5,606 bases of DNA, from contig JACQYU010000062.1 of assembly GCA_016208065.1 (NCBI GenBank), positions 1-5,606 of the forward strand, read 5' to 3'. The translations under genes and the position numbers were made by a program. The DNA comes from Candidatus Falkowiibacteriota bacterium. GTDB taxonomy: Bacteria > Patescibacteriota > Patescibacteriia > Patescibacteriales > GWC2-42-12. Shown piece by piece: positions 4,480 to 5,606 of this stretch. Position 1 is the first letter of the stretch; each line of letters opens with the position of its first letter. Below the pieces are notes generated by a model. That model had not been told where the DNA came from and did not search any database. It was given only the letters and a program-made list of their open reading frames with translations.

Positions 4480-5606
4480 TTAGTAGTCCCTTAATTTTTT
4501 AATGCCTGAGTGCTTCTGGATGCGCTCTAAAGCTTTAGCTTCAATCTGCCTGATGCGCTCGCGCGTTACATCAAACTCGCGCCCGACTTCTTCTAGAGTA
4601 TGGGCTACGCCGTCAACCAAGCCAAAGCGCATTTCCAGTATTTTCTGCTCCCGCGGCGTTAATTCAACAATAACTTCTTTTACGTAATCTTTTAATAATT
4701 GCAAAGCGGCGGCCCGCTCCGGCGTTACATTTTTAACATCTTCAATAAAATCTTCCAAGGTTGAATCCTCGTCATCGTCGCCGATGGAAGTTTCGAGCGA
4801 TATCGTGTCTTGGGATATTTTTATAACATGCCGGACCTTATCAATATCTTCACCCATCTCGGCCGCGATTTCTTCGGGCAGAGGTTCGCGCCCGAGATCC
4901 TGAATTAATTGCCTTTGCACTTGCTGGAATTTATTAATGGTTTCAACCATATGCACCGGAATGCGAATAGTCCTGGATTGGTCGGCCAAAGCCCGCGTAA
5001 TCGCCTGCCGTATCCACCAAGTGGCATAAGTGGAAAATTTATAGCCTTTGCGGTATTCAAATTTTTCTACGGCGCGAAATAAGCCGATATTACCTTCCTG
5101 GATTAAATCCAAAAGGCTCAAGCCTTTAGAGCCGGTAAATTTTTTAGCGATAGAAACGACCAGGCGCAAATTAGCTTCAATGATTTTTTTCTCGGCCTCT
5201 TTATCGCCTTTTTCTTTCCGTTTGGCCAATTCAATTTCCTCTTCCCCGGAGAGTAGCGGTACCTTGCCGATTTCGCGCAAATACATTTGGATGGAATCGG
5301 CGCTTAATTCGGAAATATCAAATTTTTTCTTTTCGCTAAAGCCGATAATTTGCCCTGATTTATTTTTTATATCATCGCCCGCGCCTAAAAATCCGCCGGT
5401 ATCCTCAATTATCTGGATTCCGTTTTTCTGCAAAGCCTCTAAGGTTAATTCATAATCATAAATGTATTCTTCGATTTCGGGGAAAACGTAGAGCAATTCC
5501 GTTTCCGTAAGAAAACCGCGCGAACGGCCTTTAATAATTAAATTATTAATCTGCTCTTCGGTCGGTTTTATTATAATATGCTCTTCTTCTTGCTTTGGCT
5601 TTTTAA
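4480..5606 (-). CDS. rpoD: Primary sigma factor RpoD (sigma-70/SigA), N-terminus cut by window edge
   Basis: This subunit directs RNA polymerase to housekeeping promoters. The frame is open to the last base: 374 residues are visible, and only the first few are missing. A TTG at 5496 could be mistaken for the start, but the upstream codons continue the same domain ([20 protein letters not shown], the start of region 1.1), so it is internal. Counting visible residues: region 1.1 is about 14-70; region 1.2 about 101-125 ([19 protein letters not shown]); region 2 about 135-220, with [29 protein letters not shown] and RTIRIPVHM; region 3 about 225-300 ([15 protein letters not shown]); region 4 about 310-372, with [15 protein letters not shown] and [14 protein letters not shown]. 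All promoter-contact residues of region 2.4, including the Thr matching E. coli T440, and of region 4.2 are present. There is no large non-conserved insert between 1.2 and 2. Its promoter lies outside the window. Confidence 0.96.
   Translation of the reverse strand, partial: KKPKQEEEHIIIKPTEEQINNLIIKGRSRGFLTETELLYVFPEIEEYIYDYELTLEALQKNGIQIIEDTGGFLGAGDDIKNKSGQIIGFSEKKKFDISELSADSIQMYLREIGKVPLLSGEEEIELAKRKEKGDKEAEKKIIEANLRLVVSIAKKFTGSKGLSLLDLIQEGNIGLFRAVEKFEYRKGYKFSTYATWWIRQAITRALADQSRTIRIPVHMVETINKFQQVQRQLIQDLGREPLPEEIAAEMGEDIDKVRHVIKISQDTISLETSIGDDDEDSTLEDFIEDVKNVTPERAAALQLLKDYVKEVIVELTPREQKILEMRFGLVDGVAHTLEEVGREFDVTRERIRQIEAKALERIQKHSGIKKLRDY

Noticed and set aside
5048..5455. A 135-residue plus-strand open frame opposite rpoD
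   Set aside because: It mirrors the conserved codons of rpoD; Ser- and Phe-rich composition is typical of antisense frames.
5494..5496. TTG as start codon of rpoD
   Set aside because: The upstream codons remain open to the window edge and encode the beginning of sigma region 1.1, so this TTG is an internal Leu codon.

Overview
The window looks like bacterial chromosome, moderately AT-rich, with intrinsic terminators, AGGAGG-type ribosome binding sites and TTGACA/TATAAT-type promoters. The compact primary sigma factor, a tRNA without an encoded CCA end, many unfamiliar genes and an AbiE-like cassette would fit an uncultivated lineage such as the Candidate Phyla Radiation (Patescibacteria). 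That placement is an impression from gene content, not a computed result.

Layout. Positions 1-399 (minus strand) hold the start of a two-gene cassette: a small DUF6922-like protein, then, overlapping by 8 nt, the N-terminus of an AbiEii-type nucleotidyltransferase that runs off the window. A promoter sits so close to the first gene that its mRNA is probably leaderless. Positions about 410-956 hold a decayed IS200-like transposase gene (minus strand). It keeps its HUH motif and its catalytic-tyrosine helix but has lost the middle and the reading frame. It is surrounded by hairpins, a tandem 22-bp repeat and terminators. Positions 971-1100 hold tRNA-Asn(GTT) on the minus strand with its own terminator. 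Positions 1101-1452 are intergenic and carry two divergent promoters whose -35 boxes form an inverted repeat, plus a possible attenuator.

Positions 1453-3180 (plus) encode an unusual 575-residue sigma-70 family protein. It has an extra N-terminal helix-turn-helix, a long charged linker, conserved regions 2 and 3, and a region 4 that appears partly duplicated. Positions 3338-4396 (plus) encode a 352-residue protein I do not recognise, with its own strong promoter. Positions 4480-5606 (minus) encode the primary sigma factor RpoD, cut at its N-terminus by the window edge. The last two genes converge on a shared bidirectional terminator.

How it may work together. The primary sigma factor lies within 1.3 kb of a divergent paralogue, with an unknown protein between them. 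The paralogue keeps most DNA-contact residues of RpoD but differs at specific region 2.4 positions and has additional DNA-binding-like helices. This makes it the most interesting object in the window: a candidate alternative sigma factor of uncommon architecture, perhaps functionally linked to the unknown protein. The left third is an accessory patch (tRNA, transposon remnant, toxin-antitoxin-like cassette) of a familiar kind.
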